From [Clostridium] asparagiforme DSM 15981 (GTDB taxonomy: Bacteria; Bacillota; Clostridia; Lachnospirales; Lachnospiraceae), in NCBI GenBank assembly GCA_025149125.1, contig CP102272.1, positions 992,001-1,056,000 on the forward strand: a stretch of 64,000 nt of DNA. Reading direction: 5' to 3'. This document shows, in pieces, positions 32,573 through 41,567 of the stretch. Numbering within the stretch: position 1 is the first letter of the stretch; the number at the start of each line of letters is the position of its first letter. The notes under the pieces were generated by a model. That model was not told where the DNA came from. It was given only the letters and a program-made list of their open reading frames with translations, and did not search any database. The position numbers and the translations under genes were made by a program.

Positions 32573-34243
32573 ATGGGACAGGAATTGAAACGAAAGACGA
32601 CGGTCATCGGTCATCGGAATCCGGATACGGATTCGATTTGCTCGGCCATCTGTTATGCCAATTTGAAGCGGCTTGTGACCGGCGACGAGTACATTCCGGG
32701 CCGGGCCGGGCATGTGAACGGAGAAACCCAGTTTGTGCTGGATTACTTTGGCGTGGAGCAGCCCAAGCTGGTGGAGGACGTGAGAACCCAGGTAAAGGAC
32801 ATCGAGATCCGCAAGACCAAAGGCGTGGCGGGAAGCATTTCCCTGAAGATGGCCTGGAAGATCATGCAGGAGAACAATGTGGTGACCATCCCTTCCGTTC
32901 GGGAGGACGGGGTGCTCGAGGGCCTGATCACGGTGGGCGACATCACCAAAACGTACATGAACATCTATGACAGCAGCATTTTGTCCAAGGCCAACACCCA
33001 GTATTCCAATATCATCGAAACGCTGGAGGCGGATCTGATCGTGGGAGATGAGAACGCGTATTTTGACCGGGGGAAGGTGCTGGTGGCTGCGGCAAACCCG
33101 GATTTGATGGAGTTTTACATTGAACCTCACGATCTTGTGATTCTTGGAAACCGCTATGAGTCCCAGCTGTGCGCCATCGAGATGGGCGCGGACTGCATTA
33201 TCGTGTGCGAGGGCGCGGGCGTTTCCAGAACCATCAAGAAGATCGCTCAGGACCGCGGCACAACGGTGATCGCCACCACCTACGACACGTACACGGTGGC
33301 CCGTCTGATCAACCAGAGTATGCCCATCAGTTATTTCATGACCAGGGAACACCTGATCACATTTGACAGCGACGATTACATTGACGAGATCAAAGAGGTG
33401 ATGGCCAGCAAGCGGCACCGGGATTTCCCGATTCTGGACAAAAACGGCTGTTACCTGGGCATGATTTCCCGCCGGAACCTGCTGGGCGCCAAGGGCAAGC
33501 AGGTGATTCTGGTGGATCACAATGAGAAGAACCAGGCTGTGGCCGGGGTGGAAGGCGCGGAGATTCTGGAGATCATCGACCACCACCGCCTGGGCACGGT
33601 TCAGACCATGGCGCCGGTATTTTTCCGCAATCAGCCGCTGGGCTGTACGGCCACCATTATTTATCAGATGTACCGGGAAGCGGGCGTGGAGATCGAGCAG
33701 AAGATTGCCGGCCTGCTGTGCAGCGCCATCATTTCCGATACGCTGCTGTTCCGTTCTCCCACCTGCACCTCCGTGGACGAACGGGCGGCCAGGGAGCTGG
33801 CGGAGATCGCCGGGCTGGACATTGAGAAGTACGCGGTGCAGATGTTCTCCGCGGGCAGCAACTTAAAGGACAAGGGCGACGAGGAGATCTTTTACCAGGA
33901 TTTCAAGCGCTTTACTTCCGGTAAGGTGACCTTTGCGGTGGGCCAGATCACGTCCCTGGACGAGAACGAGTTAAAGGCGTTAAAGCCGCGGATGCTGGCG
34001 TACATGCAGCGGTCCCATGAGACGGATAACCTGAATATGATCTTTTTCATGCTGACCAATATCCTGACGGAGTCCACAGAGCTTCTGTGCGTAGGCCAGG
34101 GCGCGGTGCAGCTGGCGGCCAAGGCGTTCCACCTGGACCAGGACGAGGAGACGGAGAAATCGGAGCCGGTGGTCAGCCTGCCGGGCGTGGTGTCCCGCAA
34201 GAAGCAGCTGATTCCGGAGCTTATGCTGGCGGAGCAGATGTAG
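32573..34243 (+). CDS. ppaC: Manganese-dependent inorganic pyrophosphatase with CBS and DRTGG domains
   Basis: Family II (DHH) pyrophosphatase of 556 residues, about 240 longer than the simple enzyme because a regulatory insert splits the catalytic domain. The N-terminal metal site is GHRNPDTDSICSAICYAN (about 12-29). CBS-type segments lie near 70-125 and 250-305 with a DRTGG domain between. The DHH motif is EIIDHHRLGTVQT (about 331-343) and the DHHA2 part covers about 420-540. In this subfamily the CBS pair binds adenine nucleotides and adjusts activity, which links pyrophosphate removal to energy charge. GAAGGAGAGAAGG precedes the ATG. Confidence 0.94.
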   Translation: MGQELKRKTTVIGHRNPDTDSICSAICYANLKRLVTGDEYIPGRAGHVNGETQFVLDYFGVEQPKLVEDVRTQVKDIEIRKTKGVAGSISLKMAWKIMQENNVVTIPSVREDGVLEGLITVGDITKTYMNIYDSSILSKANTQYSNIIETLEADLIVGDENAYFDRGKVLVAAANPDLMEFYIEPHDLVILGNRYESQLCAIEMGADCIIVCEGAGVSRTIKKIAQDRGTTVIATTYDTYTVARLINQSMPISYFMTREHLITFDSDDYIDEIKEVMASKRHRDFPILDKNGCYLGMISRRNLLGAKGKQVILVDHNEKNQAVAGVEGAEILEIIDHHRLGTVQTMAPVFFRNQPLGCTATIIYQMYREAGVEIEQKIAGLLCSAIISDTLLFRSPTCTSVDERAARELAEIAGLDIEKYAVQMFSAGSNLKDKGDEEIFYQDFKRFTSGKVTFAVGQITSLDENELKALKPRMLAYMQRSHETDNLNMIFFMLTNILTESTELLCVGQGAVQLAAKAFHLDQDEETEKSEPVVSLPGVVSRKKQLIPELMLAEQM

Positions 34244-34296
34244 GGGAGAATGTGGGCGTTGTCCGGGTATAATAGGAATATTGAGTAGTAAAGTTT

Positions 34297-34340
34297 ACAG
34301 GCGCAGAACGGATTCGAATCATGGTTCTGCGCCTGTTTTT
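34297..34340 (+). terminator. Terminator of the pyrophosphatase gene
   Basis: ACAGGCGCAGAAC / GTTCTGCGCCTGT with TTTT. The loop contains a GATTCGAATC palindrome, which lengthens the stem. Confidence 0.85.
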
Positions 34341-34360
34341 ATGTACTCGCAGATTCAATG

Positions 34361-34388
34361 TTGAAAAAAGAATAAAAGCATGTATAAT
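34361..34388 (+). promoter_or_regulatory. Promoter of the RloA/RloB-like pair
   Basis: TTGAAA (34361-34366), a 16-base spacer and TATAAT (34383-34388) mark the start of the AT-rich island. Confidence 0.65.
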
Positions 34389-34461
34389 TAAACTTATTAG
34401 ATTATATTTGGAATTAAATTTTCGTATGTGATTATAATATATTGTGAAAAGAGGTGTATTT

Positions 34462-35688
34462 GTGCTTATTCAATATGCGGTCAGCAACTACAAATCAATA
34501 AAAGATGAAATTATCATTAATTTTGCCAGGATTGATGGTGAGAGCGACGATAACTGGACGATACCCGTGGAGGAGCCCAGATGCAGATTATATAATGTAA
34601 TTGGTCTGATGGGCCCAAATGCGAGCGGAAAATCCAACATTATTGATTCGTTCTATTTTGCAATCCGGTTTATTAAAAATACCATTAGCCGGAAGGAGAA
34701 GTCTAAAATTAAGGTAGAGCCGTTTCTACTTGACGACCAAACGCAGAAGCAGCCCTCCAGCTTTGAATTTATATATATTTATCAGGGAATTAAGTATGTC
34801 TATGGTTTTTCCGTCAATTCCGTTCGTGTAGAGGAAGAATATTTATTGGCCTATTATTCTGCGAAACCCACGACTGTTTTTGAACGTCAAAATGGCACGG
34901 AATACCGTTTTAGAGGGAACGATGTTTCCAGGCAGAGAGAGCTGTCGGGGAAAACCAATGCGAATCGTTTGTATTTGCCTGTAGCGGCAGAGTGGGGATA
35001 TGATAAGCTGTCAGGCGCATATGCCTGGTTTGAAAATGTTTTTGATCAGTATGAAAATGTGAGAATCAGCGATGTTTTAGAAAACATAGTTGTAGATGAA
35101 AAAAAGAAGTCGATTTTACTTGAATCGCTTCAGAAAGCGGATTTTAATATAACAGATATTTATGTAAAAAAAAGGAAACTGGAGAAGCAGCAAATCGATG
35201 TCATCCGGGAGATGATTGCAAAGATTGTTCCGGAAGTGGAAGTTGACAATATACCGGAATCCAACCCTGAGATTTATGTCACCCATAGAAATAAAGGAGA
35301 AAACGAATACAGTATTAATTTGAACGATGATTCTTCCGGCACAAAGAGCATCGTATATGACATTGCGGAATTACTGTATTTAAGTCAGGGCGGGATTATT
35401 TTGGAAGATGAGCTGGGGCGGAATTACCATACAAGGCTGACCGAGTATTATTTAAAACTTATTGGGAGATTGGCACCGGATCACCACCGTGTACAAATGC
35501 TGTTTGCTTCCCACGACACGAAGATTTTAAATTTGTTAAATCGGGATCAAATCTATCTGGTCGATAAAGACGAAGAGGGCGCCACATTCCTGAAGCTGTT
35601 AGATGATTATATTATAAGAGAAAAGGATAATATCGAATTGGGGTATTTAAAAGGGAGATATGGCGCGATTCCTTATATGAGGGAGTAG
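34462..35688 (+). CDS. RloA-like AAA/ABC-type ATPase (candidate defence protein)
   Basis: ATP-binding protein of 408 residues from the AAA_15/AAA_21 group (OLD, RloA and AbiL-type ATPases). It shows IQYAVSNYKSIKDEIIINF at the start, Walker A GPNASGKSNI (about 52-61), an ABC-like DDSSGTKSIVYDI (about 290-302), Walker B GGIILEDELG (about 309-318) and a switch histidine in LFASHDTKILNLL. GAGGTG five bases before GTG 34462 supports a GTG start. An earlier GTG at 34444 has no site. The next gene, RloB-like, follows after four bases, so the two proteins should act together. The AT-rich composition contrasts with its neighbours and points to transfer. A role against phages is inferred from related pairs. 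Confidence 0.85.
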   Translation: MLIQYAVSNYKSIKDEIIINFARIDGESDDNWTIPVEEPRCRLYNVIGLMGPNASGKSNIIDSFYFAIRFIKNTISRKEKSKIKVEPFLLDDQTQKQPSSFEFIYIYQGIKYVYGFSVNSVRVEEEYLLAYYSAKPTTVFERQNGTEYRFRGNDVSRQRELSGKTNANRLYLPVAAEWGYDKLSGAYAWFENVFDQYENVRISDVLENIVVDEKKKSILLESLQKADFNITDIYVKKRKLEKQQIDVIREMIAKIVPEVEVDNIPESNPEIYVTHRNKGENEYSINLNDDSSGTKSIVYDIAELLYLSQGGIILEDELGRNYHTRLTEYYLKLIGRLAPDHHRVQMLFASHDTKILNLLNRDQIYLVDKDEEGATFLKLLDDYIIREKDNIELGYLKGRYGAIPYMRE

Positions 35689-35692
35689 CTGG

Positions 35693-36352
35693 ATGAGGAA
35701 AAGAGAACGCGGAAGAGAAATAAAAGGAAAAAAGACAAAAGAAAAGCCGAGAGCTAAAATTTATATTTTTGCGGAAGGCGATACGGAAGAGATTTATCTG
35801 AAGCATTTTGAGGTAAAAGAATATAACGCGGAGGTAATCGCAAAAGACCCCAAATGTACAGACGCGGTAGGGATCGTAGCCAGAGCCAGGAATTTTATGA
35901 AAGAAGAAAAACTGGATTTGGAGCTAGGAGACAGAGTTTACTGTGTCTTTGATTCAGATCCGCTGTCAAATCCCAATATTCAGTTAGCATTTGATATGAT
36001 CAGAGGAATGGCGGAGGAGGGGATGCGCTGTATTTTTTCGAATCCGTCCTTTGAAGTATGGTTTATTTTACACTTAAAAGAGCGGGTGCCCTATGGACTG
36101 ACAGCGATACAGTTGAAAGAACATCTGAGAAGAGCGCTGAAACCTGTATTTCCTAATTATAGCGAAACGACAGATATATTTGACTGGCTTAGAGATAAGC
36201 AGAGCCTGGCTTATGAGCGTGCAATACGTCTACATAATTCTCAACAGGAAGTATATAAAAGAGTTTTATCGCATGAATGTAATCCATATACAAACATGTT
36301 TCGGTTTATTGAATATATGGAGAGCATTAAAAAGACAGCATCTCGCGGATGA
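35693..36352 (+). CDS. RloB-like protein (Toprim-type nuclease candidate)
   Basis: A 219-residue protein with the RloB pattern. A basic start is followed by the acidic strand KIYIFAEGDTEEIYLKHF (about 22-39), then YCVFDSDP (about 82-89) and SNPSFEVWFILHL (about 116-128). The Glu, Asp-x-Asp and Glu positions resemble a Toprim-like metal site. It is translationally coupled to the ATPase before it (gap of four bases). Pairs of this type are known as RloA/RloB beside type I restriction loci and as AbiLi/AbiLii in lactococcal phage resistance. No restriction genes are nearby here, so the pair would be a free-standing module. Confidence 0.82.
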   Translation: MRKRERGREIKGKKTKEKPRAKIYIFAEGDTEEIYLKHFEVKEYNAEVIAKDPKCTDAVGIVARARNFMKEEKLDLELGDRVYCVFDSDPLSNPNIQLAFDMIRGMAEEGMRCIFSNPSFEVWFILHLKERVPYGLTAIQLKEHLRRALKPVFPNYSETTDIFDWLRDKQSLAYERAIRLHNSQQEVYKRVLSHECNPYTNMFRFIEYMESIKKTASRG

Positions 36353-36449
36353 ATGAAATGGCCGGACCATTATTCGCGCTGGAATAGGAGTATACATTCT
36401 GCGTATTTTCTGATATTATACAAGTATTTGAACGAGGAAGGAATCACAA

Positions 36450-37142
36450 ATGAACGACAAACAAAACAACAGTAAGCCCGAGGCCCCCACCCCCGGAAAG
36501 ATTTCATGGAAGCCCGGCAATATGCTCTATCCCCTTCCGGTGGTGATGGTCAGCTGCGGGCGGGAGGGCGAGACGCCCAATATTATTACCGTGGCCTGGG
36601 CGGGCACGGTGTGTTCGGATCCGGCCATGGTCTCCATTTCCGTGCGCAAGGAGCGGTTTTCCCACAAGATCATCAAGGATACGGGGGAGTTTGTGATCAA
36701 CCTGGTGAACAAGCCCCTGGTGCGGGTCACAGACTATTGCGGCGTGAAGTCCGGCCGCGACGTGGATAAATTTAAGGAAATGAAGCTGACGCCGCTGCCG
36801 TCCCAGCACGTGAAGGCCCCGGGGATCGGGGAAAGCCCGGTGAATCTGGAATGCCGGGTGGTGGACGTGAAGGAGCTGGGAAGCCACGATATGTTCATTG
36901 CCAAGGTGATGGGAGTGACGGTGGACGAACGTTACATGAACGACAAGGGAAAATTCAATCTGAACGCCTCGGGTCTGGTGACCTACTCCCACGGCGAATA
37001 TTTTGAGCTGGGGAAACGCCTTGGCAGCTTCGGTTATTCCGTGAAGCGGCCGGTGAAAAAGCGCGGACCCGGCAGCCGGGGAGCAAAAACCGCAGGCGCT
37101 TCCGGCGGCGCAGGGAAAAAGAGCAGGAGGACAAAAGGATGA
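36450..37142 (+). CDS. Flavin reductase-like protein (FMN-binding split barrel)
   Basis: FMN-binding protein of 230 residues in the flavin reductase/DIM6-NTAB family. Marks are NMLYPLPVVMVSCG, NIITVAWAGTVCSDPAMVSI and the RFSHKIIKDTGEFVINLV block (about 68-85), which form the flavin pocket. The last 35 residues are basic and Gly/Lys/Arg-rich (KRGPGSRGAKTAGASGGAGK), a tail that may bind nucleic acid or simply be disordered. An ACGAGGAAGGA site precedes the ATG. The stop overlaps the start of the next gene by four bases. Possible jobs are supplying reduced flavin or reducing small molecules in an anaerobe. Confidence 0.87.
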   Translation: MNDKQNNSKPEAPTPGKISWKPGNMLYPLPVVMVSCGREGETPNIITVAWAGTVCSDPAMVSISVRKERFSHKIIKDTGEFVINLVNKPLVRVTDYCGVKSGRDVDKFKEMKLTPLPSQHVKAPGIGESPVNLECRVVDVKELGSHDMFIAKVMGVTVDERYMNDKGKFNLNASGLVTYSHGEYFELGKRLGSFGYSVKRPVKKRGPGSRGAKTAGASGGAGKKSRRTKG

Positions 37143-37657
37143 AATCGAATATTACCATGATCGGTATGCCCTCGTCGGGCAAGAGCACCATCGGCGTGCT
37201 GCTGGCCAAGCGGCTGGGATATTCCTTTGTGGATGTGGACATTGTGATTCAGGAGAAGGAAGGTCGCCTTTTGAAGGAGATTATCTCCACCGAGGGGATG
37301 GACGGCTTTCTGGCGGTGGAGAACCGCGTGAACGCCGGGCTGGACGTGAAAAAGTCGGTGATCGCCCCCGGCGGAAGCGTGATCTACGGCGCAGAGGCCA
37401 TGGAGCACCTGAAAGAGATCAGCGAGGTGGTTTACCTCAAGATGAGTTATGAGGAGATGGAAAAACGCATCGGGAACGTGGTGGACCGCGGCGTGGCGTT
37501 AAAGGACGGTATGACACTGCGCGACCTGTACAATGAGCGGGTGCCGTATTATGAGAAATACGCGGATATCGTGATCGACGAGGAGGGCATGACGCCGGGC
37601 GATACGGTGGACGCGCTGCGGGATATCCTGGAGGAGAAGATCCGCCTGGAGCAATAA
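37139..37657 (+). CDS. Shikimate kinase-like P-loop kinase
   Basis: P-loop kinase of 172 residues resembling AroK. Walker A is MIGMPSSGKSTIG (about 7-19), the SFVDVDIVI strand (about 29-37) carries the acidic pair, GGS follows at about 79-81, and an Arg lies in YNERVPYYEKYADIVID. Shikimate kinases normally carry an Arg in an F-R-x-x-E segment that holds the shikimate carboxylate. Here that place reads GFLAVENRV, so the Arg is replaced by Leu. The substrate may therefore be something other than shikimate. It overlaps the flavin reductase gene by four bases, and no other aromatic-pathway gene is nearby. Confidence 0.78.
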   Translation: MKSNITMIGMPSSGKSTIGVLLAKRLGYSFVDVDIVIQEKEGRLLKEIISTEGMDGFLAVENRVNAGLDVKKSVIAPGGSVIYGAEAMEHLKEISEVVYLKMSYEEMEKRIGNVVDRGVALKDGMTLRDLYNERVPYYEKYADIVIDEEGMTPGDTVDALRDILEEKIRLEQ

Positions 37658-37740
37658 ACGGATGGCCGGAGAGACGGCGCGGAACACTGGAAAATGGTTC
37701 CGGCGGCGGATTTGCGGCTGTACTTCATACATAGACAGAA

Positions 37741-37796
37741 AGACGCCCGCGGGGCAGGCATTGCATGAACATGCACTGCGCCCGTGGGCGTCTTTT
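37741..37796 (+). terminator. Terminator after the kinase-like gene
   Basis: AGACGCCCgCGGG / CCCGtGGGCGTCT with a GCAT-rich loop and TTTT. Confidence 0.8.
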
Positions 37797-37797
37797 C

Positions 37798-37886
37798 GTT
37801 TGAATGCAATGGTCCGTTTGCGGCCGATTGTTTGAATGCAATGGTCCGTTTGCGGTCGATTGCTTGAATGCAGTGGACCGGCTGCG
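37798..37886. repeat. 32-base tandem repeat, 2.8 copies
   Basis: Unit 1 (37798-37829) and unit 2 (37830-37861) differ by one base; unit 3 (37862-37886) is partial and more diverged. The unit begins GTTTGAATGCAATGGTCCG. There are no spacers, so it is not a CRISPR array. It lies between two convergent genes, right after a terminator. The rest of the gap to 37966 shows nothing further. Confidence 0.85.
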
Positions 37887-37966
37887 CTGCCTATAAGCGG
37901 CTGCTGTGTGCCGTAGGCTGCAAAAGCTGCCGGCGGTGAACTATCCCGGAGCCGCTTGACTCAAGT

Positions 37967-38608
37967 TTACAGCATCTCCATGTAGGCCAGCAGTTCATCC
38001 AGAATTCCCAGCCCCACGTACACGGCCAGTCCCAGGATGATCAGGGCTACCAGCAAAAATACCAGTTTGTAGAGCAGATAGGCCCGTGCGAAATCCTTCA
38101 ACTGCGTATTTTTCTTGCCAAATGCCTTCACCAGCAGGTAAATCCATCCGATGACCGGTATATTCATATACATGAAGGTCAAAAACCATTTGCGGGGCGG
38201 AATGCGGTAGTCCGCCGCCTCGTCTTGTGGCTCAGCCTCACGAACCGGCTCATGTCCGGTGTCAGGCTCCGTAGGATTAGCTGCGGAACTCAACTCAAAC
38301 GTCGAATCTTCTGCGTTCCCGTATTTCGGCAGCGCGTTCTCAGTTCCAGCGAACCCCCTATCCGTGTCCGCCGTTATCACGTTCTCTCCTTCTGCGACTT
38401 CCGTGTCCGCCGTCATCGCGTTCTCTCCCCCGGCGACTTCCGCGTCCGCCGTCATCGCGTTCTCTCCCCCCGCGACCTCCTGATCCGCCGTCACCGTTCC
38501 CACATCCTTCTGCCCCGCGTTCCCGCCTCCGCCGTTCCCGCGGCGGCGTCCCCGGGAGCAGGTCTTGGGGCTATTGTTTTTCTGTCTGTTTAATCGGTCA
38601 TCCCTCAT
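37967..38608 (-). CDS. Unknown membrane protein with acidic tandem peptide repeats
   Basis: I do not recognise a family. From the ATG at 38608 it has 213 residues; an ATG eight codons upstream is also possible. The N-terminal half is low-complexity with three copies of a 13-residue unit of the type EVAGGENAMTAD (39-base DNA repeats, about 38370-38490). The C-terminal half has two membrane helices (FMYMNIPVIGWIYLLVKAF and YKLVFLLVALIILGLAVYVG). Its start overlaps the stop of the upstream penicillin-binding protein gene, so the two are translationally coupled. It could be a partner or modulator of that enzyme. Confidence 0.68.
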   Translation of the reverse strand: MRDDRLNRQKNNSPKTCSRGRRRGNGGGGNAGQKDVGTVTADQEVAGGENAMTADAEVAGGENAMTADTEVAEGENVITADTDRGFAGTENALPKYGNAEDSTFELSSAANPTEPDTGHEPVREAEPQDEAADYRIPPRKWFLTFMYMNIPVIGWIYLLVKAFGKKNTQLKDFARAYLLYKLVFLLVALIILGLAVYVGLGILDELLAYMEML

Positions 38609-41417
38609 CGCTTCCTCTGCCTCCCGGTCCATAAAATTCCATGTTGTTCCACTTGAACTGTTCGTGGCTTAAGGTGGATTGCAGGCGTTTTTGCTGGGCC
38701 TGTACCTCCTGCTGGGCCTGGCTCTCCTCGGCGGCCTTTTTCGCGGCTTCCTCGTCCAGCTTCTTCTGCCATTCCTGAGCGGTGGGCAGAGTGGAGATCC
38801 GGTTGATGGCCGTATCCAGGCGGTTGGAAAGCTCCTGTTGCTGGGGATCGCCCGCCACAAGGGGCAGCTTGCCGATGGCGTCCTGCACCAGCTGCTGGGC
38901 ATCGGGTTTCTGGTATTCCAGTTCCTCCACCGCGGCAAGGGCTTGCAGGAATTCATTTTTACGGGTCTGTTTCTCCAGCTCTTCCCGCCGCTTCTCGGCG
39001 TCCTTCTCCGCCTGTTCCTGTGCCTTGGCGGCGTCCACCGCCCGCTGCTTTTCGTACATGATGATGGTATCGTTCATCCCGGAGATAATGGTCTCAAACT
39101 CATCGTATTTGGTCTCGGTCCGCTCCAGCAGCCTGGCCCGCAGGTCGCCGTCGTCCAGCAAAGGCAGCTTGGTGGTGATATTCTTGTAACGCGTTTTCAC
39201 ATCGTATGTATCTTCCACGGTCTGAATGGTCTTGGCCTCAAATTCATTTACCATGGTATTCAGCTCGTCGGTCAGCTTCTGCTGTTCCTTGTCGTGGAGA
39301 CTCTGCTGAGCCCGCAGCTGGGCCGTGGTGCTGAAATAATCCTCCACGCCGGTCTTTTCATCCGCCCGCAGCTCCACGGTCTCCGGCTGCTCCCAATCCA
39401 GGGGCGGTAGGTCCGTGTGGATTTTATCCATAATATTTTTCCAGATTTTTCCGGCGTAGGTGCTGCCGTACACACCGGGCATATCCCGGGGGATTTCGTA
39501 GCCCACCCACACCGCGGTGGTGTAATAACGGGTGTAGCCGCAGAACCAGGTGTCGCGGCTTGCGTTGGTGGTGCCGGTTTTTCCGGCGGCCGGCATGTCA
39601 TTTGCCAGGGAAAGGCCGCGGCCGGTGCCGTAGGGGGAGGTCATGGTCCCCTTCAGAATATCCGTCAGCATGAACACCGAATCCTCACGGTAGACCTGTT
39701 TGGTGGCCGGGGTCATGTCCTTTGTCAGATTTCCGTCGTGTTCGTGTTCGATGCGCTCGATACAGGTGCGGTCATTGTAGACGCCGTTGTTGGCCAGCGT
39801 GCTGTAGCCCTTGGCCATGTCCACCACGCGGACCCCGTAGGTGAAGCCGCCGATGCTTAAGGAGGGCACGTCGTTGTCCACATAGGAGAGCTTTTGAAAC
39901 TCCATTTCTCCCAAATAATTCAGGCCGTAATTGATCCCAATGTCGTCCAGAATCTGCCAGGCCACGGTGTTCAGACTGCGGTTTAACGCCTCGCGGACCG
40001 TCACCGGTCCGTAGTAGCTGCCGCCGCTGTTGGAGGGACCGTCCTCCCATTTGTGGTCGTCCACAATCCGGGTGGGATAGTATTCGCCGGTGTCAAAGGC
40101 CGGGCCGTAGTCGATTAAGGGCTTGATGGTGCTTCCCGGCTGACGGGCGCTCAAATAGGCCCGGTTGAACTGGTCCTCGCTGCCACGTCCGCCCACAATG
40201 GCCACTACATAGTTGGTGCGGTTGTCCACGACCACGCCCGCGCCCTGGAGGGCGTATTTGCCGTTGTCCTGCAATTCCGTGTAGGAGGCAAGGCCGTCGT
40301 CCACGGACGCCTGAAGCTCCGCCTGAAGGCCGCTGTCTAAGGAGGTGTAAATCTTGAAACCTCCGGCCCGGATCAGATCGGACTTTTCACTGTAGGCCGC
40401 CTGGTATTTTTCCAGGTAGGCGTTATAATCGGCCTTGTCCGCGTAGGTGTACTGGAATGGAAAATGGTCCAGCTTCATCAGTTCCAGGGCCGCGCAGTGG
40501 ATGGCGTAGCTGCTCTGGTAATTCTCATCCGTGCCCTCGGTCTGGGACTGCACGATGGTGAAGGGCGCGTTTATAGCAGCCTGATAGTCCTCGTCCGAGA
40601 GCTCGCCGATCTCATTCATGCTCTTTAACACGTCGTTGCGCTTTTCCCTGGACGCCTGGGGATGGGCCACCGGGTCGTAGGCGGAGGGGCTGTTGCTGAT
40701 GCCCGCCAGGGTGGCCGCCTCATAGACGGTCAGATCCGCCGCGTCCTTGCCGAAATAATACCGGCTGGCCGCCTGGACGCCGTAGCACCGGTGGCCGTAG
40801 AAGTTGGTGTTGCAGTAGAACTCCATGATGTCCGCCTTGGAGTATTTTTTCTCGATCTCCGGGGCCAGCAGAATCTCCACAATCTTTCGGGTAAAGGTCT
40901 GCTCCTGGGTCAGATAGGTGTTTTTGATCACCTGCTGGGTGATGGTGCTGCCGCCCTGGGTCACCTTTCCGCCATGCTTGACCAGGGCCAGTCCGGCCCG
41001 GAAGGTGGCGATCCAGTCTACCCCGGTGTGGCTCTTGAAGCGCCGGTCCTCCTGGGCGATGTAGGCGTTTTGCAGGTTCAGGCTGATGTGCCCGATGTCC
41101 ACGTACTCGTAGTGTCCCGCATTGATCAGGCCGATTTGATTTCCGTCCTTATCGTAGATCACGGTGTCAGAGAGCATGGAAAAATCCTGGCGGCTCATTT
41201 GAGCCAGCTTGTCATAAGCCATTTCACGGCACTGGTCCAGCTCCGGTTTTACCTTGACGTACAGAACGGTGGCAGTGATCACGGCGCAGATCAACCCCAC
41301 GGTGAGCAGGGTCAAAAGCGCGCGCAGAAGCCATCCCAGAATTCCCAGGATGCTGATGAAGAGATGCCACAGTCCCGTTACGGCGCGGACCAGGATACGT
41401 TTTAAAATCTCAATCAT
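38598..41417 (-). CDS. Class A penicillin-binding protein (transglycosylase/transpeptidase)
   Basis: Bifunctional peptidoglycan synthase of 939 residues, PBP1A type. One membrane helix (about 35-53) is followed by the GT51 glycosyltransferase with its catalytic Glu in YIAQEDRRFKSHTGVDW (Glu123) and KVTQGGSTITQQVIKNTYL. The transpeptidase shows SARQPGSTIKPL (Ser near 429), the SLN motif in NRSLNTVAW and AGKTGTTNASRDTWF (near 612). After this a tail of about 270 residues is largely charged coiled coil (EKQRAVDAAKAQEQAEKDAE; KKLDEEAAKKAAEESQAQQE), longer than in most relatives. The frame ends overlapping the next gene. It acts at the outer face of the membrane. Confidence 0.95.
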   Translation of the reverse strand: MIEILKRILVRAVTGLWHLFISILGILGWLLRALLTLLTVGLICAVITATVLYVKVKPELDQCREMAYDKLAQMSRQDFSMLSDTVIYDKDGNQIGLINAGHYEYVDIGHISLNLQNAYIAQEDRRFKSHTGVDWIATFRAGLALVKHGGKVTQGGSTITQQVIKNTYLTQEQTFTRKIVEILLAPEIEKKYSKADIMEFYCNTNFYGHRCYGVQAASRYYFGKDAADLTVYEAATLAGISNSPSAYDPVAHPQASREKRNDVLKSMNEIGELSDEDYQAAINAPFTIVQSQTEGTDENYQSSYAIHCAALELMKLDHFPFQYTYADKADYNAYLEKYQAAYSEKSDLIRAGGFKIYTSLDSGLQAELQASVDDGLASYTELQDNGKYALQGAGVVVDNRTNYVVAIVGGRGSEDQFNRAYLSARQPGSTIKPLIDYGPAFDTGEYYPTRIVDDHKWEDGPSNSGGSYYGPVTVREALNRSLNTVAWQILDDIGINYGLNYLGEMEFQKLSYVDNDVPSLSIGGFTYGVRVVDMAKGYSTLANNGVYNDRTCIERIEHEHDGNLTKDMTPATKQVYREDSVFMLTDILKGTMTSPYGTGRGLSLANDMPAAGKTGTTNASRDTWFCGYTRYYTTAVWVGYEIPRDMPGVYGSTYAGKIWKNIMDKIHTDLPPLDWEQPETVELRADEKTGVEDYFSTTAQLRAQQSLHDKEQQKLTDELNTMVNEFEAKTIQTVEDTYDVKTRYKNITTKLPLLDDGDLRARLLERTETKYDEFETIISGMNDTIIMYEKQRAVDAAKAQEQAEKDAEKRREELEKQTRKNEFLQALAAVEELEYQKPDAQQLVQDAIGKLPLVAGDPQQQELSNRLDTAINRISTLPTAQEWQKKLDEEAAKKAAEESQAQQEVQAQQKRLQSTLSHEQFKWNNMEFYGPGGRGSDEG

Positions 41418-41567
41418 TTCCGTTTAATCCTCCGCAATTTGGGCATGCTGGAAAAACTTTCCTGCATGCCGGGTTATAGCTATTATAAGACAAGATGTGG
41501 GAATTGAATAGTGAAAAATTGCCGGACGGTCCATCAGACCGGCGCAGAGCCTGGCGAAAATCAGGAT

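Noticed and set aside
34297..34340. tRNA-like GATTCGAATC loop
   Set aside because: It lies in the loop of a clear intrinsic terminator and there is no acceptor, D or anticodon arm.
37798..37886. CRISPR array
   Set aside because: Units are directly adjacent with no spacers, only three units, and no cas genes.
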